This document shows positions 16,049 to 25,521 of a DNA stretch of 36,330 bases, one piece after another; the first letter of the stretch is position 1; each line of letters begins with the position of its first letter. Under the pieces are notes generated by a model. It was not told the DNA's origin and did not search any database. It was given only the letters and a program-made list of their open reading frames with translations. The DNA is from an uncultured Pseudomonadota bacterium (lineage in GTDB: Bacteria > Pseudomonadota > Gammaproteobacteria > Methylococcales > Methylomonadaceae): contig CAINHP010000108.1 of NCBI GenBank assembly GCA_903848905.1, forward strand, positions 1-36,330, read 5' to 3'. Position numbers and translations under genes: made by a program.

Positions 16049-16902
16049 GCCATTTTTTTCGCTAAATCAAAAATATTTTCAGCATCAAAAACCTGCTTAT
16101 TATCCTCAAATAATTGCGTAATACAGGCGCGGTGCAAAGCTAGTTTCAACGCACCAAAACCAATCGCACCCCATACAATTTTACCATGACGCAACTCACC
16201 TTTATCCATCATATCAATGCCGCCAATTCCCAATGGAGGGGTTGCATTCGCGTCAGCGAGTAATTCTAAATGTGAGTTATGTTGCCAATGCTCAGGTTTT
16301 AAAAGCTCAACACCTGTAGCACCTGTGGCAACAACAATATTGGCTTCTTCAATAGCATTAGCACGCGCATCTAAATCAGCCGCCGCTTTTGCGTGAATAG
16401 TGACATTGAATCGATGTTGCATAGCTTCACAGACTTTTTCCGCAGCCCATAATTGGCGTGAAGTAATCGTCACCTCAGCACCCTCTAACGCAAGCATGGC
16501 AGCCGCACGTTGTCCAACAGGGCCTGTACCAGCTAAAACAACTGCCTTTTTATCTTTAAGCGTGCCACTTGATGCTAATTTTGCCACGCAGGCCGCTGCA
16601 GTTGTATTACTCCCATTACTATCGAGCATGACCGAAACTTGAAATCCAGGAAAAAAATGTTTTCTCACTGCGGCAAATAAAGCTTCACCTGCGGCCATAT
16701 CACTTCCACCTACAAAAATAGCGGTATTTTTTTTATCTTTAGGGGCTCGAGTGAAAATTGTGCCGTCAACAAGCGCGGCAACCGTATCTGGCGTTAATCC
16801 GGCGTAACTGATCACATGATCTGCGCCGCCATCGTAAGCGACAACAACATCAAAAGCAGAAGGATGCGCATCCGTGTCGAATTGAAATAACAATTTTTTC
16901 AT
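16045..16902 (-). CDS. mtdB: NAD(P)-dependent methylene-tetrahydromethanopterin dehydrogenase
   Basis: The 285-residue product from ATG 16902 begins KKLLFQFDTDAHPSAFDVVV, the start of MtdB, and carries YDGGADHVISY, MLDSNGSNTTAAACVA and the nucleotide loop VLAGTGPVGQRAAA. MtdB oxidises methylene-H4MPT to methenyl-H4MPT in formaldehyde oxidation by methylotrophs. The ORF track adds 25 codons upstream; these do not fit the family and cover the likely promoter, so the internal ATG is preferred. The related MtdA uses methylene-H4F as well, but the sequence reads closer to MtdB. It is first in the run with glycerate kinase and diverges from mdh. Other H4MPT genes (fae, mch, fhc) are not in the window. 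Confidence 0.9.
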   Translation of the reverse strand: MKKLLFQFDTDAHPSAFDVVVAYDGGADHVISYAGLTPDTVAALVDGTIFTRAPKDKKNTAIFVGGSDMAAGEALFAAVRKHFFPGFQVSVMLDSNGSNTTAAACVAKLASSGTLKDKKAVVLAGTGPVGQRAAAMLALEGAEVTITSRQLWAAEKVCEAMQHRFNVTIHAKAAADLDARANAIEEANIVVATGATGVELLKPEHWQHNSHLELLADANATPPLGIGGIDMMDKGELRHGKIVWGAIGFGALKLALHRACITQLFEDNKQVFDAENIFDLAKKMA

Positions 16903-16945
16903 GAAAGACTCGTTTTGATTAGATTTAAAGATGGGTATTCGCTTC

Positions 16946-16951
16946 ATTATA
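16946..16951 (-). promoter_or_regulatory. Consensus -10 element of mtdB
   Basis: The minus strand reads a perfect TATAAT, 43 bp before the preferred mtdB ATG. No good -35 is found at 16-18 bp spacing; the dyad at 16961-16979 occupies that region. This suggests that a regulator acts at or replaces the -35 contact. Confidence 0.5.
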
Positions 16952-16960
16952 ACCGAAAAA

Positions 16961-16979
16961 ACATGGCAAACTGTCATGT
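16961..16979. promoter_or_regulatory. Dyad operator candidate between mtdB and mdh
   Basis: ACATGgCAaacTGtCATGT is a 19-bp interrupted palindrome with seven of eight arm positions paired. It is centred about 30 bp upstream of the predicted mtdB transcription start and lies between the two divergent C1-related genes. No known consensus was assigned. Confidence 0.5.
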
Positions 16980-17107
16980 TGAACCTGTTTTTACAAGCTT
17001 ATGAATGGTACGATGGTAGAAATAAAATGCGATTTTTTAGATTCGCTCATAAATTCACTATTTTTTAGATAGCACCCGTTGCGTTGTTTCAAAGGAAAGA
17101 TAAAAAA

Positions 17108-18085
17108 ATGAAAGCACCTCTTCATATTGCTGTCACTGGAGCAGCTGGACAAATAAGTTATTCGCTACTGTTTCGTTTAGCGGCTGGGCATTCTTTTGGT
17201 AAGGATCAGCCTATTGTCTTGCATTTACTTGAAGTACCCAGTGCCATGCCTGCGTTAGAGGGTGTTGTCATGGAATTAAACGATTGCGCAAGTCCAATTG
17301 TGCGCGACATTATAATGACCGATGATCCTTTTGTTGCCTTCAAAAATATTGATCATGCCTTTTTAATTGGTGCCCGCCCCCGAACACTAGGCATGGCAAG
17401 AAAAGACTTACTCAAAGTAAATGCTGAAATTTTTTCAACGCAAGGCAAAGCGCTTAATGCCGTTGCAAATCGTAATGTCAAAGTCTTAGTGACAGGTAAT
17501 CCTGCGAACACAAACGCACTGATTGCTCTAAAAAATGCGCCTAATTTATCGCCAACTAATTTTTCATCAATGAGTCGTCTAGACCATAATCGCGCGATTA
17601 GCCAACTAGCTGAAAAATGCGGCGTACTCACAACAGATATTAAAAACATGACCGTATGGGGTAATCATTCTGGTACACAGTATCCTGATCTGCATTATGC
17701 AACCGTTCGTGGACAAGATGCGCTCTCGCTTGTAGATGATAATTGGTTTGTAAATAATTTCATCCCAACTGTTCAAGAGCGCGGTGAAGCAGTGATTAAA
17801 GCACGTGGTCAATCCAGCGCAGGCTCTGCGGCAAATGCGGCGCTCGATCAAATGCGAGCGTGGGCACTTGGAACACCAGATAATGACTGGGTAAGTATGG
17901 GCGTTTTCTCAGATGGTAGTTATGACATTGAAAAAGGCCTCATGTATTCTTTTCCCGTTACCGTTGAAGACGGCGAAATTCAAATTGTTCAAGGCTTAAA
18001 TATCAATGAATTTAGTCGTCATCGTATGCGCGTCACTGAAGATGAGCTAAAACAAGAACGTGACGCCGTTAAACATTTGTTTTAA
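17108..18085 (+). CDS. mdh: Malate dehydrogenase (NAD-dependent)
   Basis: This 325-residue LDH/MDH-superfamily enzyme interconverts malate and oxaloacetate. Visible features are the glycine loop [12 protein letters not shown], the substrate-binding loop [15 protein letters not shown], the SRLDHNRA arginine segment and the catalytic-His motif [12 protein letters not shown]. These belong to the cytosolic-type MDH branch. ATG 17108 is chosen over the upstream TTG because AAAGGAAAG lies about 10 nt before it and the protein then begins [14 protein letters not shown] as in homologues. grxC follows after 17 bp. Divergence from mtdB-glycerate kinase suggests shared use in C1 assimilation, though Mdh also serves the TCA cycle. 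Confidence 0.96.
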   Translation: MKAPLHIAVTGAAGQISYSLLFRLAAGHSFGKDQPIVLHLLEVPSAMPALEGVVMELNDCASPIVRDIIMTDDPFVAFKNIDHAFLIGARPRTLGMARKDLLKVNAEIFSTQGKALNAVANRNVKVLVTGNPANTNALIALKNAPNLSPTNFSSMSRLDHNRAISQLAEKCGVLTTDIKNMTVWGNHSGTQYPDLHYATVRGQDALSLVDDNWFVNNFIPTVQERGEAVIKARGQSSAGSAANAALDQMRAWALGTPDNDWVSMGVFSDGSYDIEKGLMYSFPVTVEDGEIQIVQGLNINEFSRHRMRVTEDELKQERDAVKHLF

Positions 18086-18102
18086 AACGTGATAAAATAA
18101 GT

Positions 18103-18372
18103 ATGCCTAAAATTTTAATTTATACTGCACACCGCTGCGGTTATTGCGTCATGGCAAAACGATTACTGGACAGTAAAAATGTCACCTATACTGAAATCAA
18201 TGTCGATGAACAAGCCGGAATGCGTGAGGAAATGATGACAAGAACTCGCCGTCGCACCGTACCACAAATTTATATTGGCGACTTTCACGTTGGTGGCTTT
18301 GACGATTTAAATGCGCTTAATCAAGCGGGTAAATTAAACGTATTACTACAAAATGAAAACAATCAGACTTAA
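18103..18372 (+). CDS. grxC: Glutaredoxin (GrxC type, dithiol)
   Basis: This 89-residue thioredoxin-fold protein has a CGYC active site in HRCGYCVMAKRLL, the cis-proline segment RTVPQIYIG, and the glutathione-binding GGFDDL. It reduces disulfides and glutathione-mixed disulfides in the cytoplasm. Tyr-type dithiol motifs of this kind mark the GrxC group rather than monothiol GrxD. Its ATG lies 17 bp after mdh, so the two are probably cotranscribed. No terminator is evident in the 144 bp before the next gene. Confidence 0.93.
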   Translation: MPKILIYTAHRCGYCVMAKRLLDSKNVTYTEINVDEQAGMREEMMTRTRRRTVPQIYIGDFHVGGFDDLNALNQAGKLNVLLQNENNQT

Positions 18373-18516
18373 AATTTAAGCCTATTTCTTAAAATATCCA
18401 CAATCAAACCATCTTGAAATAAAGACGTCATCAACGCCATATAGAATGTATTAAATATGTTTTTTGCCCTTCAACTGGCAAAACAAACACCGTTTATAAA
18501 ATTCTAGGAAAGCGTT

Positions 18517-19536
18517 ATGCACGTATTTACCCATCATCGTTTAAAACTATTAAATACCGTTTTAATTATGTCAGTCACTCTTTATGTGATTTCAATTTTA
18601 TTAATTCGTTATCAATCCATACAGTATATGTGGGCCTTCACTGACAAAGGTTTTGCACATGAAATAACCCCCGAAACACTAAAAGTTCCAGTTCAAATTA
18701 ATTCGAAAGCAACTTGTTCAAGTGGCGATTTAAAAGTACTTACCTACAACGTGGAATATGGCTCCCAATTAATTGAAGAAATGGCCGCACGTTTTAATCA
18801 TAAAAGTACGGGAGGCGCTCTGCCATGGTCAATTCGCGCACCAGAAATTCGTGAACGAATAACAGACTATTCGCCAGATTTAATTGGATTTCAAGAAACA
18901 CATACAGACAATGATATTTCAACGATTCTTTCAAGCGAAAACTATAGCTTAGTCACCTATCACATGGGTGGTTTTCAATATGGTGATGCAGCGCTCGCTT
19001 TTAATAAGCATAAGTTTGATTTAATTGATAAAGGGCAACTATGGTTAAGCACCAAACCCAATTTACCAATGAGTTTTGGATTTCGTACTTTGTCAGTATT
19101 TCGTTACGTAAATTGGGCAATCTTAAAAGAAAAATCTACTAATTTTAGCTTTATTTTTGTGAATACGCATTTTGATAACTCAGGCGTCAATAAAGATCCA
19201 AGCGCTTTATTATTCAATGAGCGCATTGCTGCTTTAGCAAAAGATATTCCAATGGTTGTTACTGGCGATTTCAATACGACTGCTCTAGATAAGCGTTACC
19301 GTCACTTAGTAGGTGACGATAAAAACATACCCTATTTACAAAATACCTTTGATTTAATCAACCATGAAACAGTTGACATTCAATCACATCCAAATAGTTT
19401 ATCTGACCACATTTTTACTGGTGGTCCTTGCAAAGCTCATGCCGATAATTGGTTCATAGATCACCGCCCACTTAAAAATGGGCAACGCATGTCAGATCAT
19501 CTTCCTATACTCGCTAAGATTCATTTTGCAGCGTAG
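18517..19536 (+). CDS. Membrane-anchored endonuclease/exonuclease/phosphatase-fold protein
   Basis: The 339-residue product has one N-terminal hydrophobic helix (residues about 11-30), which should place the rest in the periplasm. The remainder follows the EEP (DNase I-like) fold: [24 protein letters not shown] with the metal-binding Glu, [19 protein letters not shown], and two SDH-type endings, LSDHIF and MSDHLPIL. The catalytic set looks complete. Substrates in this superfamily range from DNA and RNA to phospholipids and inositol phosphates and cannot be chosen from the sequence; a periplasmic site argues for nucleic acid or lipid. TAGGAAAG precedes the ATG. Its last 23 bp overlap the convergent rfbB. 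Confidence 0.8.
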   Translation: MHVFTHHRLKLLNTVLIMSVTLYVISILLIRYQSIQYMWAFTDKGFAHEITPETLKVPVQINSKATCSSGDLKVLTYNVEYGSQLIEEMAARFNHKSTGGALPWSIRAPEIRERITDYSPDLIGFQETHTDNDISTILSSENYSLVTYHMGGFQYGDAALAFNKHKFDLIDKGQLWLSTKPNLPMSFGFRTLSVFRYVNWAILKEKSTNFSFIFVNTHFDNSGVNKDPSALLFNERIAALAKDIPMVVTGDFNTTALDKRYRHLVGDDKNIPYLQNTFDLINHETVDIQSHPNSLSDHIFTGGPCKAHADNWFIDHRPLKNGQRMSDHLPILAKIHFAA

Positions 19537-20578
19537 TCGATAGATAACTCCCATCTTGAATATGTTCACACCACATAAGATTATCTAAATACCATTGAAC
19601 GGTTTTACGTAACCCCGTTTCAAATGTTTCAAGTGGTGTCCATTGCAATTCGCGGGCAATTTTGCTCGCGTCAATGGCATAGCGTAAATCATGTCCAGGG
19701 CGATCTGTTACATACGTGATTAAATCAGCATAATGCACTACATCCTTAGGCTTTTCAGATTTTAACTCATCAAGAATAGCGCAAATTGTCTGAACGACTG
19801 TCAGATTTGTTTTTTCATTATGTCCGCCAATATTGTAGGTTTCACCAATCGCACCACGCTCTAATACAGTGAGTAATGCACGAGCATGGTCGTCAACATA
19901 AAGCCAGTCACGAATTTGCTGTCCATTGCCATATACAGGTAAAGGTTTCCCTGCAATCGCGTTTAAAATCACCACGGGAATTAATTTTTCAGGGAACTGA
20001 TAATGACCATAATTATTTGAGCAATTCGTGACAATCACAGGCAACCCAAAAGTACGCTGCCATGCACGAACAAGGTGATCTGAACTCGCTTTTGATGCAG
20101 AATACGGTGAACTTGGCGCATAAGACGTCGTTTCAGTGAACAAATCCGATGTGCCATGTAAATCACCAAATACTTCATCCGTTGAAATATGATGAAACCG
20201 AAAAGCTTGTTTTTTATCACCTTCAAGTTGCGACCAATATTGCCGCGCCGCCTCAAGCAATGTGTATGTTCCAACAATGTTAGTTTCAATAAATGCTGCA
20301 GGTTTATCAATAGAGCGATCCACATGCGACTCCGCAGCTAAGTGCATCACCGCATCAGGAGAATGTATGTTAAAAAGGTGCGTTAGCGCCTGTGCATCAC
20401 AAATATCGACTCGCTCAAACACATAACGCGAATTATCTGAAATAGATGCAAGCGATTCTAAATTTCCTGCGTAAGTTAACTTATCAACATTGACTACACT
20501 ATGCGAGGTTTCGTTGATTAAATAGCGAATCAATGCCGAACCAATAAAACCTGCTCCACCGGTAATAAAAATTTTCAA
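19514..20578 (-). CDS. rfbB: dTDP-glucose 4,6-dehydratase
   Basis: This roughly 354-residue extended short-chain dehydrogenase makes dTDP-4-keto-6-deoxyglucose, the second step to dTDP-L-rhamnose. It starts [19 protein letters not shown] (NAD loop) and has the [11 protein letters not shown] and [14 protein letters not shown] segments with the catalytic Asp/Glu and Tyr-Lys. I choose TTG 20578. GGAAG lies 7 nt upstream, the TTG overlaps the rfbD stop as TTGA, and homologues begin right at this point. The ORF track extends six codons further to another TTG. It is last of the uvrA-to-rfbB run, after rfbC and rfbD. Confidence 0.96.
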   Translation of the reverse strand: MKIFITGGAGFIGSALIRYLINETSHSVVNVDKLTYAGNLESLASISDNSRYVFERVDICDAQALTHLFNIHSPDAVMHLAAESHVDRSIDKPAAFIETNIVGTYTLLEAARQYWSQLEGDKKQAFRFHHISTDEVFGDLHGTSDLFTETTSYAPSSPYSASKASSDHLVRAWQRTFGLPVIVTNCSNNYGHYQFPEKLIPVVILNAIAGKPLPVYGNGQQIRDWLYVDDHARALLTVLERGAIGETYNIGGHNEKTNLTVVQTICAILDELKSEKPKDVVHYADLITYVTDRPGHDLRYAIDASKIARELQWTPLETFETGLRKTVQWYLDNLMWCEHIQDGSYLSTTLQNES

Positions 20579-21456
20579 AACAATTCTTCCATACAAAGTT
20601 TAAGAGACGTTTCCCACGTGGGCATGACTATGCCAAAACGCTGTGTTAATTTGTCCGTGCAAAGACGCGAGTTTAAAGGCCTTTTTGCAGGTGTTGGATA
20701 CTGTGACGTTGGAATAGGTGAGATAACGTGTGTTTTGAGCTGGCAATGTGGCGATGCCAATTCAACAATTTTTTGAGCAAATCCATGCCATGATGTGTCA
20801 CCTGCACTAGTGAGATGAAACACACCTGAAACAAATAGTTTATTCTCACGCTCTTGTTTCACTTGCTGGACAATATGCGCTGTTGTTTGCGCAATCACCC
20901 GCGCCCATGTGGGTGCACCTATTTGATCAGCAACAATATTTAACGTATCTCGCTCTGCAGCAAGACGCAATATACTTTTCAAGAAATTCTGCCCTCGTGC
21001 CGCAAATACCCACGTTGTACGCAAAATCAAATAATCCACGCCACTGGCAATAATAGCGTTTTCTCCCGCCAGTTTACTTTTGCCGTAAACATTCAAAGGA
21101 TTGACTGCATCATCTTCAAGATAAGATGCGTTTTTAGTACCATCAAAAATATAGTCAGTGGAATAATGAATTAGCAAAGCACCTATTTTTTTAGCTTCTT
21201 GCGCAATGGCATCAACGGCTGTGGCATTGCATAAAAATGTATTTTCTTGTTCACTTTCCGCTTTATCAACCGCTGTATAAGCAGCCGCATTGACAATTAA
21301 ATCGGGATGAATAGCATGAATCGTCAGGCGCAATGCTTCAAGATTGACAAAATCCATTTGCTGGCGATCAAGGGCAATGACCTCACCTAACAGCAACAAA
21401 GCCCGCGCTAACTCCCAGCCAACTTGCCCATTTTTGCCCAGTAATAAGATTTTCAT
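20575..21456 (-). CDS. rfbD: dTDP-4-dehydrorhamnose reductase
   Basis: The 293-residue protein performs the last step to dTDP-L-rhamnose, reducing the 4-keto group with NAD(P)H. Features are the start [34 protein letters not shown], the catalytic region [14 protein letters not shown] with [13 protein letters not shown] (Tyr and Lys), and ILRTTWVFA. Length is normal. Its ATG overlaps the rfbC stop (ATGA) and its TGA overlaps the rfbB TTG, so rfbC, rfbD and rfbB are coupled. Confidence 0.96.
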   Translation of the reverse strand: MKILLLGKNGQVGWELARALLLLGEVIALDRQQMDFVNLEALRLTIHAIHPDLIVNAAAYTAVDKAESEQENTFLCNATAVDAIAQEAKKIGALLIHYSTDYIFDGTKNASYLEDDAVNPLNVYGKSKLAGENAIIASGVDYLILRTTWVFAARGQNFLKSILRLAAERDTLNIVADQIGAPTWARVIAQTTAHIVQQVKQERENKLFVSGVFHLTSAGDTSWHGFAQKIVELASPHCQLKTHVISPIPTSQYPTPAKRPLNSRLCTDKLTQRFGIVMPTWETSLKLCMEELF

Positions 21457-21998
21457 TCAAATGCCTGCGCATCTTGTAAAGAAAGACCTTGCTGATCTTT
21501 TGGAGATAAAACAGGCTCGCCTTCAAAAGGCCATATAATGCCGATTTCACTGTCATCAAAGCGAACACATCGTTCAAATTCAGGGGCGTAATAATCGGTG
21601 GTTTTGTAGATAAAATCAGCCGTTTCAGACAAGACTAAAAATCCATGTGCAAAACCCGCTGGCACCCAAAATTGACGATGATTTTCACCGCTTAACTCAA
21701 CGCCATGCCATTGACCAAAAGTTGGAGACTTGCGACGCATATCAACCGCTACATCAAACACACGTCCGCTGGTAACTCGAACTAATTTCCCTTGTGGTTG
21801 CTGAATTTGATAATGCAAACCACGTAAAACATTCTGACTTGAGCGAGAATGATTATCTTGAACAAATGTCACATCTAAACCCGTTAAATTCTGAAATGTT
21901 TTTTGATTAAAACTTTCCATAAAAAAACCGCGTGAATCCCCAAATACGTTGGGCTCAAAAATCAATAGATCAGCAATAGGCGTTTTAATTAAATTCAT
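21453..21998 (-). CDS. rfbC: dTDP-4-dehydrorhamnose 3,5-epimerase
   Basis: This 181-residue cupin epimerises dTDP-4-keto-6-deoxyglucose at C3 and C5. It shows FGDSRGFFMESFNQ, the FVQDNHSRSSQNVLRGLHYQ block with the catalytic His, and FWVPAGFAHGFLVLSE. Length is normal. It starts 32 bp after the lptG stop with no terminator between, which places rhamnose synthesis in the same transcript as LPS transport. Confidence 0.96.
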   Translation of the reverse strand: MNLIKTPIADLLIFEPNVFGDSRGFFMESFNQKTFQNLTGLDVTFVQDNHSRSSQNVLRGLHYQIQQPQGKLVRVTSGRVFDVAVDMRRKSPTFGQWHGVELSGENHRQFWVPAGFAHGFLVLSETADFIYKTTDYYAPEFERCVRFDDSEIGIIWPFEGEPVLSPKDQQGLSLQDAQAFE

Positions 21999-22030
21999 AA
22001 AAATTAATAGAGTTTTGTTATTAAAATAAG

Positions 22031-23107
22031 TTAGATTACACGTTTGATCGCATAAATACTCAACGAGCTCACCACTGCACTAGGCAATAAGACAATGATT
22101 AATGGATTGATATCGTAAATTAAACCCAAGTGTCCAAAAATATGATCGACAATATTAAAACTCATGCCGATTACAATCCCAATCATCATGCGTCCTCCTA
22201 CATCAATTCCTCGCCTAATTCCTATCACAAAAGGGGTCGCCACCATTAACATGACAAAAATAACCAACGGATTAAAGACGCGTTCCCAAAAAGCCAATTG
22301 AAATTTCTGTGCCTTCTGTTGATTATTTTTCAAAAAATCAATGTAATGAGATAAATCAATGAGTGATAAATTGTCAGGATTGACTACCGCTATTTGCATG
22401 AAATCGGGTGCAATGTTGGTTTGCCACATTTTCTGATCTTGCTTATCTGCCAGCATTTGCGTTGTTGAGATGGTCGATTGCATAATATCATTTAGACGCC
22501 ATTCATTCGATTTAACATACACGGCATTTTGCGCATGCGTAACAGACTTTAAATGAGGCTGGTCTTGCAAGAATGTTGAATCGTAAATACTAATATCAGC
22601 AAGTTCCCCATTTTCTTTTACGTGACGAATATTGATAAATTGCTCACCTTCACGCAACCAAAGTCCGTATTTTGCATGCATCACAAGCGGTTTATGTTGC
22701 GCAACTGCTCTTAGCATTTGCGCCTGCGCTTCAGTTGTTGGGGCAATCAACTCACTGATGCAAAAGGCGAAAATCGCCAAAATAATCCCAGCGACTAAAG
22801 TCGATTTTACAATCCCTAAAATGGATACTCCGGCTGCGCGCATAGCAACTAATTCACGATTATTCCCCATTGAACCTAATACAAATAAACTCCCGAGCAA
22901 TGCCGAAGAAGGAACTAATTCATAACAAACATGTGGAGAGGTCAACGCAAGATAAGTAAAAATATCTGATAAATTGTAACTTCCCTTCCCTAAATTTTTG
23001 AGTTCATCGGTTAATGTAAATAAATTAAATAATGTCAAAAGCAAAATTAATGCAATAAAAGAACCTTTGAGAATTTCTTTTACAATATAGCGAGTTAACA
23101 CATTCAT
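22031..23107 (-). CDS. lptG: LPS export permease LptG
   Basis: This 358-residue protein has about six membrane helices, three at each end, around a periplasmic beta-jellyroll domain. With LptF and LptB it extracts lipopolysaccharide from the inner membrane and drives it along the Lpt bridge. The start MNVLTRYIVKEILKGSFIAL, the coupling-helix region GNNRELVAMRAAGVS and the late IVIGMSFNIVDHIFGHLG are typical of LptG. Its ATG overlaps the lptF stop by 4 bp. Between helices the middle third is soluble (about 115-265). Confidence 0.92.
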   Translation of the reverse strand: MNVLTRYIVKEILKGSFIALILLLTLFNLFTLTDELKNLGKGSYNLSDIFTYLALTSPHVCYELVPSSALLGSLFVLGSMGNNRELVAMRAAGVSILGIVKSTLVAGIILAIFAFCISELIAPTTEAQAQMLRAVAQHKPLVMHAKYGLWLREGEQFINIRHVKENGELADISIYDSTFLQDQPHLKSVTHAQNAVYVKSNEWRLNDIMQSTISTTQMLADKQDQKMWQTNIAPDFMQIAVVNPDNLSLIDLSHYIDFLKNNQQKAQKFQLAFWERVFNPLVIFVMLMVATPFVIGIRRGIDVGGRMMIGIVIGMSFNIVDHIFGHLGLIYDINPLIIVLLPSAVVSSLSIYAIKRVI

Positions 23108-24198
23108 ACAGATTTACCACGTTTTCCAAATGCTTGTTTCAACCATTTCCAACCATAAAAACGTGCTAACAAAAGACAGCCAAGCACAAGCAACAAACCA
23201 TTTACGCTCGCCAAACCCATCCACGCCGGAATCGCCTGTTTTAATACCCAGCTCTGTGAAACGCTTAGCAGATTTCCATAACTAAAATAAATGATAAATC
23301 CAATAAGCATATTTCCATAAACCCCCCCACGCGGGGAAAGTTCGGCTAGTGGTACAGCAATAAATCCAAGCAATAAAATACCCAAAGGAATCGCAAATCG
23401 ACGTTGTATTTCAGCTATATCAACACTTGCGGAAGATTGCCAAAGGCCGCTAAATGCCGCGGCCTGTTTTCCACTCACTAAGGGCGAAACTTTCGTGTCA
23501 ATACGAACTGCATATTCATCAAACTTCTCAATCGCGTAATTCAAATCCCCCACTTTGCCTTGCACACGCTCGCCTTGTTTTAAAATAATGTATTGCCCGT
23601 CTTCTAAGTTAGCTAAATAGCCAGAATGTGCATTAATAATAGCTACGCTGTCATTTTGTCTATGCTGTACAAAAATATGCTCTAATTGTTTATCTGCCGT
23701 TATTTTTTCAACATAAAAAACGATATCGCCATGACTATATTCGCTGAATTTGCCTGCGACTAAGCCGCGTATATCGGCGGACTCTTGATCATGATGCGTT
23801 CGCAATTCAATTTGATTTTCAGCCCAAGGTGCCACATTCATTGACAAGTAACCCGCTCCAATACTTAATGGAAAAAGAACCAGAAAAATGGCGCGGTAAA
23901 TGGTAAATACACCACCACCCGCAGATGAAATGGCCGCCATTTCATTATCTCGATACATTCGCCCAAGCACCATCAGCAGAGCCATAAAAGTTGCTGCGGG
24001 CAGAAACGTCACGCAGGCTATTAACATCTTTAGGCCCAAAATAACTAGTAAAGTATCACTTGCAATTTGCCCTTCAATCACTTGATCAAGCACACGAATA
24101 AATTTTCGACTCACAATAATTACCACAAGCACGGAGAGAACAGCCGATAAAGTTTTCACCAAATCGCGCATAATCATTTTATTTAAAACACCAATCAA
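23104..24198 (-). CDS. lptF: LPS export permease LptF
   Basis: This 364-residue partner of LptG has the same 3+3 helix and jellyroll plan. Markers are FIRVLDQVIEGQIASDTLLVI, FMALLMVLGRMYRDNEMAAISSAGGG (coupling helix) and RRFAIPLGILLLGFIAVPLA. I accept the TTG at 24198 because GAGGAG lies 9 nt upstream; an in-frame ATG seven codons later lacks a ribosome site. It follows ampG by 21 bp. In many gammaproteobacteria lptF is divergent from pepA; here ampG and uvrC precede it. Confidence 0.93.
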   Translation of the reverse strand: MIGVLNKMIMRDLVKTLSAVLSVLVVIIVSRKFIRVLDQVIEGQIASDTLLVILGLKMLIACVTFLPAATFMALLMVLGRMYRDNEMAAISSAGGGVFTIYRAIFLVLFPLSIGAGYLSMNVAPWAENQIELRTHHDQESADIRGLVAGKFSEYSHGDIVFYVEKITADKQLEHIFVQHRQNDSVAIINAHSGYLANLEDGQYIILKQGERVQGKVGDLNYAIEKFDEYAVRIDTKVSPLVSGKQAAAFSGLWQSSASVDIAEIQRRFAIPLGILLLGFIAVPLAELSPRGGVYGNMLIGFIIYFSYGNLLSVSQSWVLKQAIPAWMGLASVNGLLLVLGCLLLARFYGWKWLKQAFGKRGKSV

Positions 24199-24219
24199 AA
24201 AAACATACTCCTCAAAATA

Positions 24220-25521
24220 TTACGCGCTAACAGATAACTTTTCACAACGCCAAAGCCACGCCACTAAAAAAACAGCTGGCAATCCAATCAATGATGCATA
24301 CACAAAAAAGTCAATATACCCAAAACGATCCACAATCAGCCCCGAAAAACCGCCTAATAATTGCGCAGGAAAGGTCATCAGCGAACTAAATAGCGCATAT
24401 TGCGTAGCCGTGTGGCCACTACTCGTTAAACCTGATAAATAAGCAATAAAAACTGCTGTTGCAAAACCACCGCTTAAATTATCTGCGCTAATGACCGATG
24501 CGAGTATCGTCAAACTGGGTGGTGTATTTGCCATGAATGCAAACAATAAATTCGTACTAGCCGTGGCAATCGCACCAAAAAACAATGGTCGCATCACGCC
24601 GTATCGCGCCACAAAAACGCCACCCAGCGCAGCTCCCGCAATCGTCATAAAAAAACCGAATACTTTACCAATTTCCGCAATGTCTTTTTTATTAAAACCC
24701 AAATCTAAATAAAACGGATTTGCCATAACGCCCATAGTCACGTCACTCATTTTGTAAATGGCAATCAACAGTAAAATTAACCACGCCAAACTCCCCTGAC
24801 GCGAGAAAAAATCAGTAAAAGGATGAATGACAGCGTCGCGCAGTTGATTTATAAATGATGCTTTCGAGATCTCGACAACTGATTGTTCAACAATCGGTGC
24901 AGGCAAACATAGCGTAGTGATAACACCTAAGCTCATCAGTGCAGCCATCACATAATAGGAAATGTGCCAGTTATAAAATTCTGCAATATAAAATGAGCCT
25001 GCGCCTGCTACCAATAGTGCTAATCGATAACCTAACACATACGTTGCCGCCATCGCACCTTGATAATTCAGTTGAGTGGATTCAATACGAAATGCATCAA
25101 TACTCACATCCTGTGTTGCTGAGCAAAAAGCAACCAGTACCGCACAAGCGGCAATCATCGTTAATTGCGTATGCGAATCTGTACTCGCCATACCAATTAA
25201 ACCAGCCATAATTCCGAGCTGAGCTACCAGCATCCAACTTCGGCGCTGTCCTAATAATGTGGTTAAAAACGGTAGCCGTACTTTATCCACAACAGGCGAC
25301 CAAAGGATTTTGACCGAATAAGTCACACTGACCCAACTAAAAAAACCAATGACAGAGCGTTCAACGCCCTCATCACGCAGCCACGCAGAAAGCGTTGAAA
25401 AAACGAGCAAATAAGGAAGTCCAGCAGAAAATCCCAGCGCAATCATACTAAGCACACGCGACTGCATATAAACGGCAAAGGCGTTGCGCCAAGTTTTGGG
25501 TTTATTATTTTTCAAATTCAT
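24220..25521 (-). CDS. ampG: AmpG-family muropeptide permease (MFS)
   Basis: This 433-residue major facilitator protein has about 12 predicted helices. FSAGLPYLLVFSTLSAWLRDEGV followed by IGFFSWVSVTYSVKILWSPVVDK is characteristic of AmpG. So are ATQDVSIDAFRIE and the later YLSGLTSSGHTATQYALFSSL. AmpG brings anhydro-muropeptides released by lytic transglycosylases into the cytoplasm for recycling. That suits the cell-wall enzymes elsewhere in the window (RlpA, DacA, LDT). The start overlaps the end of uvrC by 17 bp. It is slightly shorter than E. coli AmpG (491). Confidence 0.9.
   Translation of the reverse strand: MNLKNNKPKTWRNAFAVYMQSRVLSMIALGFSAGLPYLLVFSTLSAWLRDEGVERSVIGFFSWVSVTYSVKILWSPVVDKVRLPFLTTLLGQRRSWMLVAQLGIMAGLIGMASTDSHTQLTMIAACAVLVAFCSATQDVSIDAFRIESTQLNYQGAMAATYVLGYRLALLVAGAGSFYIAEFYNWHISYYVMAALMSLGVITTLCLPAPIVEQSVVEISKASFINQLRDAVIHPFTDFFSRQGSLAWLILLLIAIYKMSDVTMGVMANPFYLDLGFNKKDIAEIGKVFGFFMTIAGAALGGVFVARYGVMRPLFFGAIATASTNLLFAFMANTPPSLTILASVISADNLSGGFATAVFIAYLSGLTSSGHTATQYALFSSLMTFPAQLLGGFSGLIVDRFGYIDFFVYASLIGLPAVFLVAWLWRCEKLSVSA

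Noticed and set aside
18373-18516. 144-bp gap after grxC, with a CTTAAAATTTAAG near-palindrome at the stop
   Set aside because: The arms are pure A/T plus one C/G pair, and no U-tract follows, so I do not call a terminator or operator.
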